A DNA stretch of 64,000 bases from Haplosporangium gracile (Eukaryota; Mortierellomycota; Mortierellomycetes; Mortierellales; Mortierellaceae): the NCBI GenBank assembly GCA_015499985.1, contig JAAAUF010000021.1, positions 41,861 through 105,860 of the forward strand, written 5' to 3'. Position numbers and translations under genes: made by a program. Within the stretch, counting starts at the first letter, position 1; every line of letters starts with the position of its first letter. Under the pieces are notes generated by a model. That model made no database searches. It was given only the letters and a program-made list of their open reading frames with translations, and was not told the DNA's origin. Below, piece after piece: positions 48,833 through 60,743 of this stretch.

Positions 48833-51012
48833 TGTGATAGATGTTGGGTTGGGGCTTGTGTTTGGCTGTGTGGGAATGGAAGGTAAAAGAACTGGTAACA
48901 GAGATCTTTTTTGGGGAGTGCGATTTGTGCGAAGGGGAACTGCAAAGAAAAAAGCAAAAGGAATTGGGGGATAGAGGAAGATTATATAGTCGTGAAATCG
49001 GGTGGCTTGGATCCAAAAAGACTATGCACTTACGGGGAATAAGAATAGAGCAATTAAAAGAAGTTGGGCCAATCAGCATAAAGAAAGTGACTCTGTCTCT
49101 CAATGGTCAGAAATCACGTCAATCAAGAAAGAAGAAAGCCCAATCCACATACAGGCACAAAAAAAAGAGCAGTGCGAGATGGGACAAGCAGTATCAATAA
49201 AGTGAACATGTGCAGATTTGTTCTGGGACCTCGCACACATATTCAACTCTCTGTTTTCCTGCATCGGGGCATGGAAGTACAAAGGGACAAGAGAAACAGA
49301 AAGAACAATGGGACAAATGGCAGAAGGAGCAGAAGAGGATACGGGAAGAAGAGAGGGGCGGATCAGAATGGAACGGGGAGGGGGTGGGCCAGAGGTATCC
49401 TTGAAAACGATTGGCTGGATGCACAACACACAAAATGACTCTTTTTTTTTTGTGTTTGTATGTGTGTGTGAAGAGCCTTTGTCGTCCCTTCGTCCCTTTT
49501 GTCTATTTTGCCCTAGTGGCATTATTATCTCCGCGCCCTGCCAGCCGATGGCGCGACTCTTTTCTGTCTGCTCGCTGTCCTCGACTGGAAAGACCATTGG
49601 CCGCCAACATCGAATACCTCTGGTCCGTATGGTAGTAGTGTACGTTGATGTTATTTGGGTGGGAAAGCTAGCATCGACGAAAAGGTAATGCTTCTATTGC
49701 CTTCTGCCGTCGATACAGCGTGCATGATTGCAAGGAAAGGCATCTTACTTGATGTCACTCGTGCCGGTGCTGCATAGAGGGAAACAATTGCTACGACAAG
49801 CTACTATGCAAGGACTGATATAATCGTATGGGCATAACGACATTCATGGACACTTTGTTCCCTCACAAGAAATGGTTGAATGGCTCGCACAGGAAGGGAT
49901 CAGTTTCCTGGAGATGAGATCGATGTCCATTAGCATTCATATCGCATGGCTAATGCTGCTGCTCTTCTCACGCCCAATCTGCTTTCTGATTTTGTGCTAG
50001 TACATAGTGTGGCAATGGATGTGAATAATAGCCCAATGGCCGTTTGAAAGGACAATGCTCCGCCCATTGCGCCATTCACGCAGCTCTTCTCTTTTGGCAC
50101 ACCCTTGAGGAGGACAGAGAGGTTTCGTAGTGCTCGCGATCTTACAAGCAAAAAAAAACTTGAAAGAACGATCGCCGAAACCTCGACTGAACGACGAACC
50201 TATGCGAACTTTGAATGGAAATAAAAGTCTTTCTTTGATCCCACTGGATTAATCTATAAGGCAACTTGGGTTGCTCGAATTATCTGGCAACCCTCGTACT
50301 AAGTTCATGTAACTCACTTTTTTTTGTTTCTTCTCCACAACGCCTTGTTGCAATGTTACAAACTCATTATTAATGCGCTCATTTCGTTGCTCATCTTCCT
50401 CCGGTTCAATTCATGGGGATCATGTCCCATATCGTCTTCACCACGGCTTGTCAGTAGCTAAAAAGTGACAATTTCAGCACAAACGTTCCAATGATCACCA
50501 CTGAGGGTGCACAAATGATCCTTCAAGGGAGCGCGAAGGAAAGCAAGTTGTCTCAATGAGTTTAGCCTCTCCTGTACACGTTTTTTGTCTTGAAAACAAA
50601 AAAAGTGAGTTACATGGACTTAGTGCAGAAAACAGAGGGGGCTGTCAAATAATTCGAGCAATCCGAGTTGTCAAGTAGACCAACCCTTTTTTTTTTTCCT
50701 TCCACGAGTGTTTTTTTCCTTCCACGAGTGAAGGATGTATGAAGGTAGCCTAGAAGAAAAGAGAGGATGCAGTATGGCCGCGAGGCGCATTTAATGATGG
50801 GCGTCGGTGAAAAGTGAGAATTGATAAATAGCTTCAGCGGGCCAAAGAAGCGAGAGCACGTGCGTGTGCCTGAAAGAACGAGGAAGAAAATCAGAGGAGC
50901 GAAAAAAAAGAAAATGGGGCCTGTTGCAACATACTCTTCACTTCCCACACAAACACGCTCCCTCCAGCTCACACACCCACGCACACTATACACCCAAACC
51001 AATAGGGAGACA
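48833..51012. promoter_or_regulatory. Long divergent intergenic region MET6 / AP-4 beta
   Basis: This 2.18-kb region is the longest without a supported gene here. TGACTC (Gcn4-like core) occurs near 49088 and 49436. A CACGTG palindrome (Cbf1-type) is at 50857-50862, and a perfect 20-base tandem duplication is at 50691-50730. Short frames, such as 49218-49688 (+) and 49930-50151 (-), show no family resemblance. No tRNA fold was found. The region may hold non-coding RNA or remnants of decayed sequence that I cannot identify. Confidence 0.5.
50691..50730. repeat. 20-base perfect tandem duplication
   Basis: The unit TTTTTTTCCTTCCACGAGTG is repeated twice back to back. It is probably a replication slippage product and lies 280 bases before the AP-4 beta ATG. 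Confidence 0.9.
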
Positions 51013-54000
51013 ATGGATGTAGCAGAGCTGACAGAGGCCTTCAAGGACCAAGCCGCTCATCCCAACCATGCAATGCTGATGCAACGTGTCCAGGAACTAA
51101 TGGGTCAAGGAATCGACGTCTCGACATTCTTTGCCACCATGGTCTCGGTCAGTCAACTCTCTCTCTACTGTTTTTGCTCTTACCCTCCCTTCCTACTATA
51201 TACATATTTTGGCTGCCTACAGTAGATGGGCAAAGCACTTGAATTGACGCGATTGTTGACTTTGTTTTTTTTTTATAACATGCCAACACACCATTAGTCA
51301 GCGTCGACGCGTGATATCGCCATCAAAAAGATCGCGTATGCGTTCCTGGCCAGATACGGACACACCAACGAAGAACTCTGCTTCCTGGGCATCAACACTC
51401 TACACCAAGATTGTGTTGATCTGGACCCCACTGTGCGAGCACTCGCTCTTCGCACACTCTGCTCTCTCGGGTAAGGATCTCCTTACTCTCTCTCACCTCT
51501 TTGTATAGTTTTCTACACAGCTACCAACGCATGCATACCTCCATCGTTGTTATAATAGGCAGAAGAGCGTGATGCGGTTCATGCTTCAACCACTCAATAA
51601 GGGCTTTCAGGACAAGAACGCGAATGTCAGGAAAACGGCCGCCGTGGCATGTATCTCGCTCTTTGAACTTGATCCCGCCTTTGTCCTTGGCAAGTCACAC
51701 CAATCAATCACCACAGTTTCTTACATGATGACCTGTAGTCGGAACTGCAAAAGAAAAGCAGGCTCATGATCAATGGTCTACCTGCTATTGTGCTGACCTT
51801 CAAAAAAAACTAATCATCACGACGTGATATGATAGAGAGCGAGATCGTGGACAGGTTGTATTCCCTGTTGAGCGACAAGGATACACAGGTGGTTGTCAAT
51901 GCTGTTCTGGCGTTGGAGACCATCTTGGTCGACGAAGGCGGCGTTGTTGTCAACCGTGCTATTGCACAGCATTTGATCCGCAGGTACAAGGATTGGACTC
52001 CTGGACAGCTGCAGGTTATCTTGGGGATGCTTTGTCGATACAAGCCGGAGTCAGATGATGAGATTTACGAGATCATGGTAACTTTTTGCCTGTTTTGCTT
52101 ATTGATCACCTGGTCCGGGATCTTTTCTATTTGTCAATGGCAATGCAATTGGTGTTAATACGCATCTTCTTATGCATAGAATGATGTAGATGATGGTCTT
52201 CAGCACACGTCGTTGGCGGTTCAGATGGCGACCTTGCGGCTATTTATCTGGCTGTGTCAGGATCTCGCCGAAATTGACGAGGATGTTCAGACGACCGTGG
52301 AAGAGACACTACTTAAGCACTTGGAATCACCTCACCCTGACCTTGTCTTCGCTTCGCTACATCATCTCGCGCTGATTCTGGAGAAGTCAGGAAGGCTGCG
52401 TCATGATAGTACCCAGCACCTGTCGGCGATACTCTGCAAGTATGTCCTATCGATCACCTCTTCGAAAGCTTATTATTCAACGCATCCCTGCTCAGTCTCT
52501 TAACGTTCCCTTGACTCGCTCTCTGAACCTGTTATGACTACAAGGCCGAATGATCCAATTGTCATCAAGTTGAAGAAATTGGAGCTGTGCACTATCGTCG
52601 CTCAGTTCTCGTCTGTTCCTGTAACGACCTTCATTATGGACCACTTGTGCCTCGTCGCGTCAATGAAGGAAATGGTGCAGTTCCAAAAGTCAAGTCGAAC
52701 AAGGCTCGATCGACAATACATCTCTGCACAATTGGAAGTTGTCTGTAGCGCTCTCAAGTCCATTGGCACCATCGGATCAAATTATGGATCCCATCAACAT
52801 CACGGAGACTCTGGTGCGGCTGGCCCTGGGGAGGCTGGATGTGACCCTGCAAACGAAGCAGTAAAACCCTTGGATCGGGACGAGATCGAGAGTACTAGGA
52901 GAACTGTCGGCAAAGCGTGTCTGGAACACCTGTATCAACTATTGGTTTTGGTGTCTGATCTCGGCAGTGAACTGGAGCGGCAAAAGGGCAGCAAGGAATC
53001 TTCAGCCTGGAGTCACCAGAATCTGGTAGGACTGAGCTTGGACGAGTCGCAGGTGGCCATGATTCAATCTACTCTCCTCCTAGCCATTGAAGGTATTAAC
53101 TTTCGCCTTTTTTGCCGCGATCTATCTTTTTTGAGCTAAATTTTTCAATAAGTTAAAACGTACAAACCTCATTTTCATTAGCATGCTGGCAACAATGCTA
53201 CGAGGCCATGCGACTCCAAAGAGACACGCCACAGGGCAGGGAAGAATACCGCGGAATCATGGATGCTTCCCAGGTTAGGATCCTCGGCCTTCTGTTACTC
53301 CGACATCTTGACCAGGATGAACTGGATCGAATGGCTAAGCGGTGGAAGCCGCTTCGATACCGATACGACAATACCACAAACAGCGGTATTTCCCCATCAG
53401 CAAGCTCGAGTGTGATCGATCTGCACCAGTGCCAACTGCAAAGAACTCAAAGCTTTCCGGGTGACATCTCTCGACTTGCAAGGATCAGCGGTTTACGAAT
53501 GCTGTTGCTTGAGGAGTCGATTCAGCACCATCTTATCACGAAATCGCTCAGCACCAAACGCCTCGCAGGAACAATTGACACTTTCGTAGCGTCCCCTGAC
53601 GATGACGAGGCCAGGTTGCCAGCAGCAGCAAAGTCGAAGATTGAGAAACGACTGCCGTACGTTGAGCTCTTACAGCAGCAGGTTCAGGATATGGTCCAAT
53701 CGATCGACACAACCCCCTACTCGCTAAGTTCCACAGGGCCTTTGGACAGCGTGATCAGGGCTACAAGAGACGAGCAACTAGCTATGCTGCACCTTGCCTG
53801 CCATCTTGTAGCCTTCTCGATCGAACATCAGGACGAGTCACAGATCGAACAAGCCCACTTTGTCCAGAGACTAGCCATCCTGGCCCAAGCAGTCGGCCGA
53901 CTTACAATGGGCGACGAAAGAGCCCAGCAACCTTCTCGGCAACCCGGCGAAGGTGGAAAAGGCGGTGACCTGCTTTCTCTTAACACAGATACGCTACCTC

Positions 54001-54368
54001 CTGGAAAAGATACTTCCAACAATGGCAGGGACGTCATAAGAAGCAAAGTGTTGCGAGATGTGGTCGATCAGGCTCAACTGGTCCACAGTCTCTTCCTTCA
54101 CCCACTTCTTGACGCGTCATCGACAACAACAGCTGAGCTTCCTCCTCTTCCGGCAACAACACAATCATTCGACTCGCCATTTTTCAAGACCGAGAAGTAC
54201 CGCCAACTCGTCCGCCAGAAACTCGTGGACCAGTTTGGTGTCCGTCCTAAAACGACAATTCCTACAACAGCTCAGCATCAAACGACATCATCTGTTGCCG
54301 TGGTGCGTCTACTCCATCATGACTGGCGCTTCCAAATCGGCTTCAATACTCTGACAGCTTTACAATAA
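51013..54368 (+). CDS. AP4B1: AP-4 complex beta subunit
   Basis: AP-4 is a trans-Golgi adaptor that sorts cargo, in animals ATG9 and others. Seven exons (51013-51147, 51298-51470, 51559-51689, 51836-52077, 52180-52439, 52545-53092, 53182-54368) join in phase to 891 residues; human AP4B1 is 739. The N-terminal trunk matches beta adaptins (GINTLHQDCVDLDPTVRALALRTLCSLG, DKNANVRKTAAV). The best discriminators are DEGGVVVNRAIAQHLIRR, CRYKPESDDEIYEIMN and NDPIVIKLKKLELC, which follow AP-4 beta rather than AP-1/2 or AP-3 beta. Intron 3 (51690-51835) starts with GC, not GT, and this is the only in-phase choice I see. The last 350 or so residues are Gln/Ser-rich and helical and have no clear appendage domain. 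The ATG lies after a leader with many ACAC. AATAAA is 26 bases beyond the stop. A second possibility, a very divergent AP-1/2 beta, fits less well. Confidence 0.85.
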
Positions 54369-54393
54369 GCGGAGAACTTTTTCTTGTTCTTTT

Positions 54394-54399
54394 AATAAA
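54394..54399 (+). terminator. Probable polyadenylation signal of the AP-4 beta gene
   Basis: AATAAA is followed by an A tract, 26 bases after the stop and 75 bases before the convergent formin stop. Confidence 0.5.
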
Positions 54400-54473
54400 A
54401 AAAAATGAAAAAATGGAGAACGAGGAAAGCGAAGGAAGAGGCAGAGGTAACTTTTGGCTCTTTAGCTTCAGCT

Positions 54474-57400
54474 TCAATCATCGACAGAGACAAGTCCATT
54501 ATCTTCTCTAAGTGAAGTCAACAGATCCTGAGCCTTGACGGCAACCGACGCAGAATGATCCATCCTCTTCTTCCGACGACGGTCCCGACGCGAGGCCTCG
54601 GTATCGCCTCCGTTTCGGAGTGTCTCGAGCAAGCTGTCCATCATGCCCTTGTCGTCGCTACCGCCATCCACATCCGACGTAGAGCCCTCGCCATTGATAT
54701 CGGGAACCTGCAAACGGTTTCTCTTGGCCGCAATCTGCTCTTGACGCTGCTTGGCCGCAAGCTTGGCCTTTTCGCGCTGGGTATCTCGTTCTCTCTGCTT
54801 GCGATTGTCATCTCTTGCTTTCTATTAGATTCCATGACGATCAAATAACGAACAGGGTGTCAGCAACCAGAAGGTGCGTAATAGAAGAATAATAGTTCGA
54901 ATAGGTGTAAAACATAGGGTTGCTCACCTCAAAGGACGATGTAAAGGTCTTGAAGATGCCAAAGAATTCGTCAGGCTTCATGTTGATAGGATCCTCGCCA
55001 TAGAACTTGACACACTCCTTGTAAAGGGCATCCTGCTCTGCCATTGCAACCTTGGTAACAGCAAACTCGGCCTCGACAGATACAATAAACGGTGTCATCA
55101 CCTCGTGGAACCGGTCGTCGGGCGTTGCTTTACGGCCCTCAGGGTAGTAGGAGCGCAACTCTGCTTTGATATCATTCAGCCTGCTCTCAATCATCTTGAA
55201 GTCAGACTGGAGCTCAGGCAGCGAAACACGACATGCGTCGCCACAGGAGCGGATCTCATCCTGGTACTGCAAAAGCTCTGGAAGCGTCGACTCGGTGATG
55301 TTGGTCAAGAAGTGCAAAAGTGTCACACCGGGAGTATTCGAAGCCTTCGTGTCGACCAACTAAAATGAGAGAAAAGGGCAGGATAAAGGAATATTAATTG
55401 TCAACGTCCCACAAGAATTTTCATAGATGAAGTGTGAACATGAGCTGAGAGAGACTTACCTTGTTGATACTGGCAATCTTGAATCCGAAAGCGCCTCCGT
55501 TGTGACTAGAACCATTCATGTAGTTTCCGAGCATGAGAATCAAATTGAGCAACTCCTTGAAGTACTTGGCGTTCTTCAAGCTTCTCGAAGCTACCGAAAT
55601 AGCTTTGATAGACTATTTGATTTAGACATGATTGTAATGGTTAGCTCCGATAAGTATCAACAGAAGGGATACACACAAACACGGCTCGAGTTACACACAA
55701 CAATATTCTGTTCTTACCTCGTTAACGCCATCGAGAACTCCTTGGAAGGTCACCTTGAAAATGAGACCCTCCAAACGTTGCTGGTAGCGGTCAATCGTCA
55801 AAATTTCGACAAAGAAGGCTTCGGCTCTGCCCAGCTGCACCTTGACATCGTCCGATGCATCCTTGTACTCCAGCAGTTTACCTCTCTATTAATCCAAACA
55901 AGGAAAGTTGGTCAGTCAATCGATCAACCAATTGAAGAGAATCAGAAGTTGCAGTAACAAATGATTAAGTTTAACATACCTCCTCAGCGTCGGGCACATA
56001 TTTGAGCAAGTTGGTCAACTGGATCAAAGTCAGGAGCTCCTCGTCCATGCGGAAAATGGCGTGACGGATTTCTGGGTTCGTGTGTTTCATTCCTCCTAAC
56101 ATAAGGTTGATCTGATGGGCACGGCGCTGCTCCAGAATAAGAATCTCTCGTGCCTTCTTGGCAGGGCGAGGGTCCCTATACTCAGCAACCTTGGCCACGA
56201 ACAGCTGCTCCATGCTTCCAAAGATACCGCTGTCGCCCAAAGCGCGCTGAAGGGCGTCTTCGTCCACTCCACCAGAGCCCCAGACAGTGTTTCCGACAGC
56301 CATGTAGTTGAGCTTGTCCCACTGAAGAGTCTTCAATTTGACTCCTGCCATGGCGGCTTCCTTTTTCTTATTGGCGTTCATCATCATGCCCATCATAGGT
56401 GCGCCAGGAGGACCAGGTGGTGGTGGTGGGCCTCCTCTGCCGCCTGGTGGTGGAGGTGGAGGTGGTGGGCCACCCATACCAGGTGGAGGAGGAGGTGGTG
56501 GTGGGCCACCGGCCGTGGGTGGGGCAGGTGCTGGATGTGGCTTGGGCTTGGCGTCCAGAGCAGCGCCAGTACCAAGCTTCTTCTTCTTGGCGGCCAACAT
56601 CGCGGCGAAACTTCCAGGTGCAGGTTCGTCATCAGAGTCGGAGTTGTTGTTGTTGCTACTAAGCTTGGCTGCATTGGCCTTGTTCATGGCATTAATCATA
56701 CTGCCCAAAGTAGCCGAGCCAGGTGGTGAGAGAGGTGGGCCCATCATACTTGGTGGTGGGGGAGGCGGGGGAGGTCCGCCAGAAGGCGGAGGAGGAGGAG
56801 GAGGAGGTGCTCCACTAGTGGGTGGCGGGGGAGGAGGAGGAGGTCCGCTTGTTGAAGACGGTGGAGGGGGTGGAGATGGAGTTCCTCCCATTGGTGGTGG
56901 TGGCGGCGCAAGTGGTGGTACTCCAGTTGCTGTCGTGTCCAGTATTACGAGTTCTTCCTCATCATCTAACGAGTCAAATGTGAATGTCCGTGGAAAGCAT
57001 TATTAGTACATGCGCTCTCGCTCTCCAAGTATAGTAAACGCCGTATCTACGACGTCGCCTTACCGTCATCGATGTAATCAGCAATGTAGTCAGGCTGGTC
57101 ACCATCCTCCGTGTGCTTGATTCTAGAGTGTTGCTTTCCTGAAGGCTGAACGCCATAATCATTTGAGCCCACCTCTTCAAGAATGGCCGGCTGGTTGTTA
57201 TATCCGTGTGAACCCGTCTCTTCATGAGCAGAAGGCTCGCTAGGGTGCAAATATTCCCCCTTTTGATCCTGAACGTTGTTATTGTTGTTAACATTGGAAT
57301 CAGCCAGATGCAGTGGAGGTGGAGGAGGTACACGGCCGGCCCTTTTTTGACCTTCCAGCCGGGTTTCCTCCATAAGGCGTCGAATCTTTTCCTTGTCAAT

Positions 57401-60400
57401 GGTGGGCATAGGGTAGTGAACAGGAGGCGGGGCTTGAGCACCCACATGGTTGTTACCGTATCCATTGCCGTAGCCGTTGCCGTATCCATTGCCATAGCCA
57501 GTTGGCTGACCAGTACCAATCGACACTCCTGTCTGCATGCCAGCCTCCTGCATCAAGGTATTCGCATCCTCCAATGATTTGGACAAATATCTCAGCTGAG
57601 CTTCCTGTGCGTCAATCTTGGTCTGTGTCGAATTTTCGACTTCGTTCAACTTGGCCTGAAGAGTCTGGATGGTGTGTCGAGAAAGTCGCAAGAGATCTTC
57701 CAGCGAATAAATATTGGACCTGAGCTGGGAAACCAAGCCATCTATGAATGCAGGAAAAGTATTTAGTAAAATTGATATACTCTACCATACAGAGATATCG
57801 ATAGATGAGATCGCATCCGATTGCTACTATACCATCTCGTTGTCCAGACTCCTGCTCGAGTTGCTTCTTCTGTTTGAGAACATTATCCAGCTCCTGTCGT
57901 GCCTGTTTGGCGTCGTCGAGCGCGCCATTCAAACGATCCTGGTCCACGAGTTTGCTCACGAGCTGGTTGACAGAGATTCCAATCTTTTGCTCAAAGTTGT
58001 CGGTAATACCACGTCGATCAAGGACAACCTGCGTTACGATCGCATCCATAAGCTGGAAATACCGAATTCTATATCATAATAAGAGCATTAACATGCTGAA
58101 TTAATACCAGGCGTCCAGTACAATGAAGCACGGTGCAGTATTGAAGTCAGACATATACGACAGCGGTACCTTAGGTCGCCCTCTTCGCGAATCAATAGCA
58201 TGTGCTGTAGCAACGACAGGAAAAAGTCGTATGCCCTGCTGCTCTCGACGGAACGGAGTAACGCATGGAACACATCATAAGGGTCAGACATGTCGTGCAG
58301 GATCTGGTGGTTGTAGAACTCGACCATGTCGTCGTAGTCGTTCTCCGCTTCATCCTCGTAGATGTTCAACTGCCTGTCGATCAGATCATGACCGAGACTC
58401 CTCATTTTCTATTTACACATTAAGATAGCAAAGCGCGCGAAGTTAGCGTGTATCCTGCGACTGCAACGTAAATCAACAACACAACAAGATGCACTTTTCT
58501 GCTACTTACAGATATGATTCGGGTCAACCCGCTGGTCGTCAGTTGGCTTCGAAGATGGATTCTGAGTTCAATGTCATCTACAACTTGCAACAGTGCATTG
58601 ATGAAAATCACATTTGATAGCTAGCAAACAGAGTGAGGATAGAATCAAAGGTTACTAAGGAGCATAAATATTAAACACTTCGGCTTATTACACGCATGCG
58701 TTACATAAAAACATAGAAGATAGTACTTACCACGTATTCGATCAAATGACTGTCCAATGTTCCCGACTTTTTCAGTTCTTCGCTCATTCCGACCATAGTT
58801 CCGAAGCGGCCACGCCCGTCGATGGTATTCTCCAGAATACGCATCCACGCATCAAAGCGCGCACTCTCCTTCCAGTATTCCTGAACCTCATCCAGACCTT
58901 CCAGGACGAGCTTGTGACCCATGGGGACCTCACAGTAGCACAAAAAAGTCAACACCTCGACAACCAACTTTCTCGTCTGGAGCTGAGGTGATGTGATGGA
59001 GAAACAGAGTGCTGAAATACAACGTGGGTGCTTGATGGCTTCCTGTGCGCCCCATCTGTTGTTGAGTAATGTCTTCAAACACTTGACAATCTCGTGCTCC
59101 ATTGCCAAATCCGTGTCTCGTCTATTGCGTTGTAATTGGGATCAAAGAGAAGTGTCAATTGACTCTGTTGATTTTCTTGAGATGATGGAGAACAACGTCT
59201 CTTGTGTAGCTTATAGACGCGTGATAATAAACAGTACCTTGACGGACGATGGTTCAGAGTTGCTAGTGAGCTGGAGAGAATTTGCTGACCGCGATTCTGG
59301 ATAAAAATGCGTACCCATCTATAAACAAAAAAGTACCAAGAATATCCATTAATGCGACATGTATGCAAAAGCCATAATGTCCGATAATTCGCATCCAGAC
59401 AACCAAACATACGATATTGGTTGCGACTTTAGTGAGACATGAAGGGCGACAAGCACTTTGATGTCCATATTCCTGAGATCTGCATCCGATTGTAACTTTC
59501 GCACATAGTACTCTGGTGATGTTTTGTCAATGTATCCTTCCACACGCTTCCGGGCCTAAAAAGTGGACAGAAAACAAAAGAAAGATTAGCACGGAGAAGA
59601 AAGGGTTAATTAACGGTTGCCCTCCCCTGAACTGATAACATTACGCAATTAGCGCAAGCATATATCCAGCAAGCTGTTTCTCACCTCGCTCTGTTCCCGC
59701 GACTCGTGTGATAAGATGAGTTTCCACTTGTTGTCGAGGGACAGTTTTGACATTGCTGCTCGCTTTTCTGGTTCGTGCATACCCATGTTATTCTATGAAT
59801 GAAACGAAATAAAACCGTAATTGATAGCGAGTTTGCATTAGTTCATCGTACATAACGATAATAAACAAGCCAGCCCAATTCTTCTAGAAAAAAAATTGGT
59901 CCATCGAAATAAATAACTGTGACATGGCTTGGGCCATCGTCATTTGCCATAATTTCTGTTGTTGCCGCTGCTTCTTGCTCCTCGGTCCTTCTGCTGTCCA
60001 CTGTTCATATCCACTTTGCTGCGATGGCATAACGAAACGAAGAGTCCATCTGTATCTGCGCCAAGTCCCACACGATAGCTGAACATTGTCGATAAGCTAT
60101 AGGCACCTACAATAACGTCAACAAAGCGATCCTCGATCTCCTGGTCTGAACGAGGGCGAGTCATGGACAGGACCTCAGCTCGACCAACTTCGCTGGCTGT
60201 GCCAGATGTCGAAGTCCTGTAGGAACGGACTGACTGAGTGTCAAAGTTATTAGGCGAGGTTGGTCGGTCGTGGCTAGAAGAAGCTCGGTGGTGTCCTGAC
60301 GCAAAGCTGGCCATCACATTAGCAGTAGCGGCTGAGACTGAGCCAAAGTAAGGGCTGGAGGAGGCCGAGTAATGGTTGGGGTGTGCTCTGTGAGCAGAAA

Positions 60401-60743
60401 GAGGCGGTGAAGAAGGCGAGTAATCACCCGAGTGCGACTGATATCCATGGCCACCGCCGCCGCCGCCGCCGCTGCTGCTGCTTCCTCCACCATTTCCAGA
60501 GTTGCCGTTATAGGTGCTGCCGTTGCTCGAGTTGGCGTAGGTGCTGCCGGAGTAGACACTAGCCTCAGCGGGGGTGAGGTTGACGCTGGCCCTTGGCTGA
60601 TATGTTGTCTGAGGCACAAAGGCGGTAGTGGAGGGAGGGTAGAAGGGTGAGGCTCCGGCGGGACTCGGGGTAGGGGAAGAGATGGAGATGGGCGATGATT
60701 GCTTGGCAGATCTCTTCTTGCCCAAGTGAAGAATCTTGTCCAT
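54474..60743 (-). CDS. Diaphanous-related formin (Bni1/SepA type)
   Basis: This Rho-regulated actin nucleator builds cables at hyphal tips and the septum. Exon 1 (60111-60743) encodes MDKILHLGKKRSAKQ and a Ser/Gly-rich tail, reading into DRFVDVI. It joins in phase to exon 2 (59685-59792), NNMGMHEPEKRAAMSKL and DNKWKLILSHESREQSE, the GTPase-binding region. FH3/armadillo repeats follow (NRWGAQEAIKHPRCISALCF, FLCYCEVPMGHKLVLEGLDE). A coiled coil is near 57560-58010, with heptads such as LRSNIYSLEDLLRLSRHTIQ. FH1 is a run of polyproline blocks (about 56400-56900). FH2 starts at LKTLQWDKLNYMAVG and contains NPEIRHAIFRMDEELLTLIQLTNLLKYVPD. A basic coil and a DAD (GGMMDSLLETL-like plus RRDRRRKKR) end it at 54474. 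All control and catalytic domains are present. The true ATG is 60741-60743; the open frame begins at a TTG two codons before it. Confidence 0.94.

Noticed and set aside
49218..49688. 156-codon plus-strand frame upstream of MET6
   Set aside because: No domain, odd composition, and crosses homopolymer; likely chance.
49930..50151. 73-codon minus-strand frame
   Set aside because: Short, no conserved features, no supporting context.
50385..50425. GGTTCAATTC, like a tRNA B box
   Set aside because: No A box upstream and no acceptor stem can be paired.
56338..57006. Glycine-rich plus-strand frame
   Set aside because: It is the reverse complement of the formin FH1 polyproline region.
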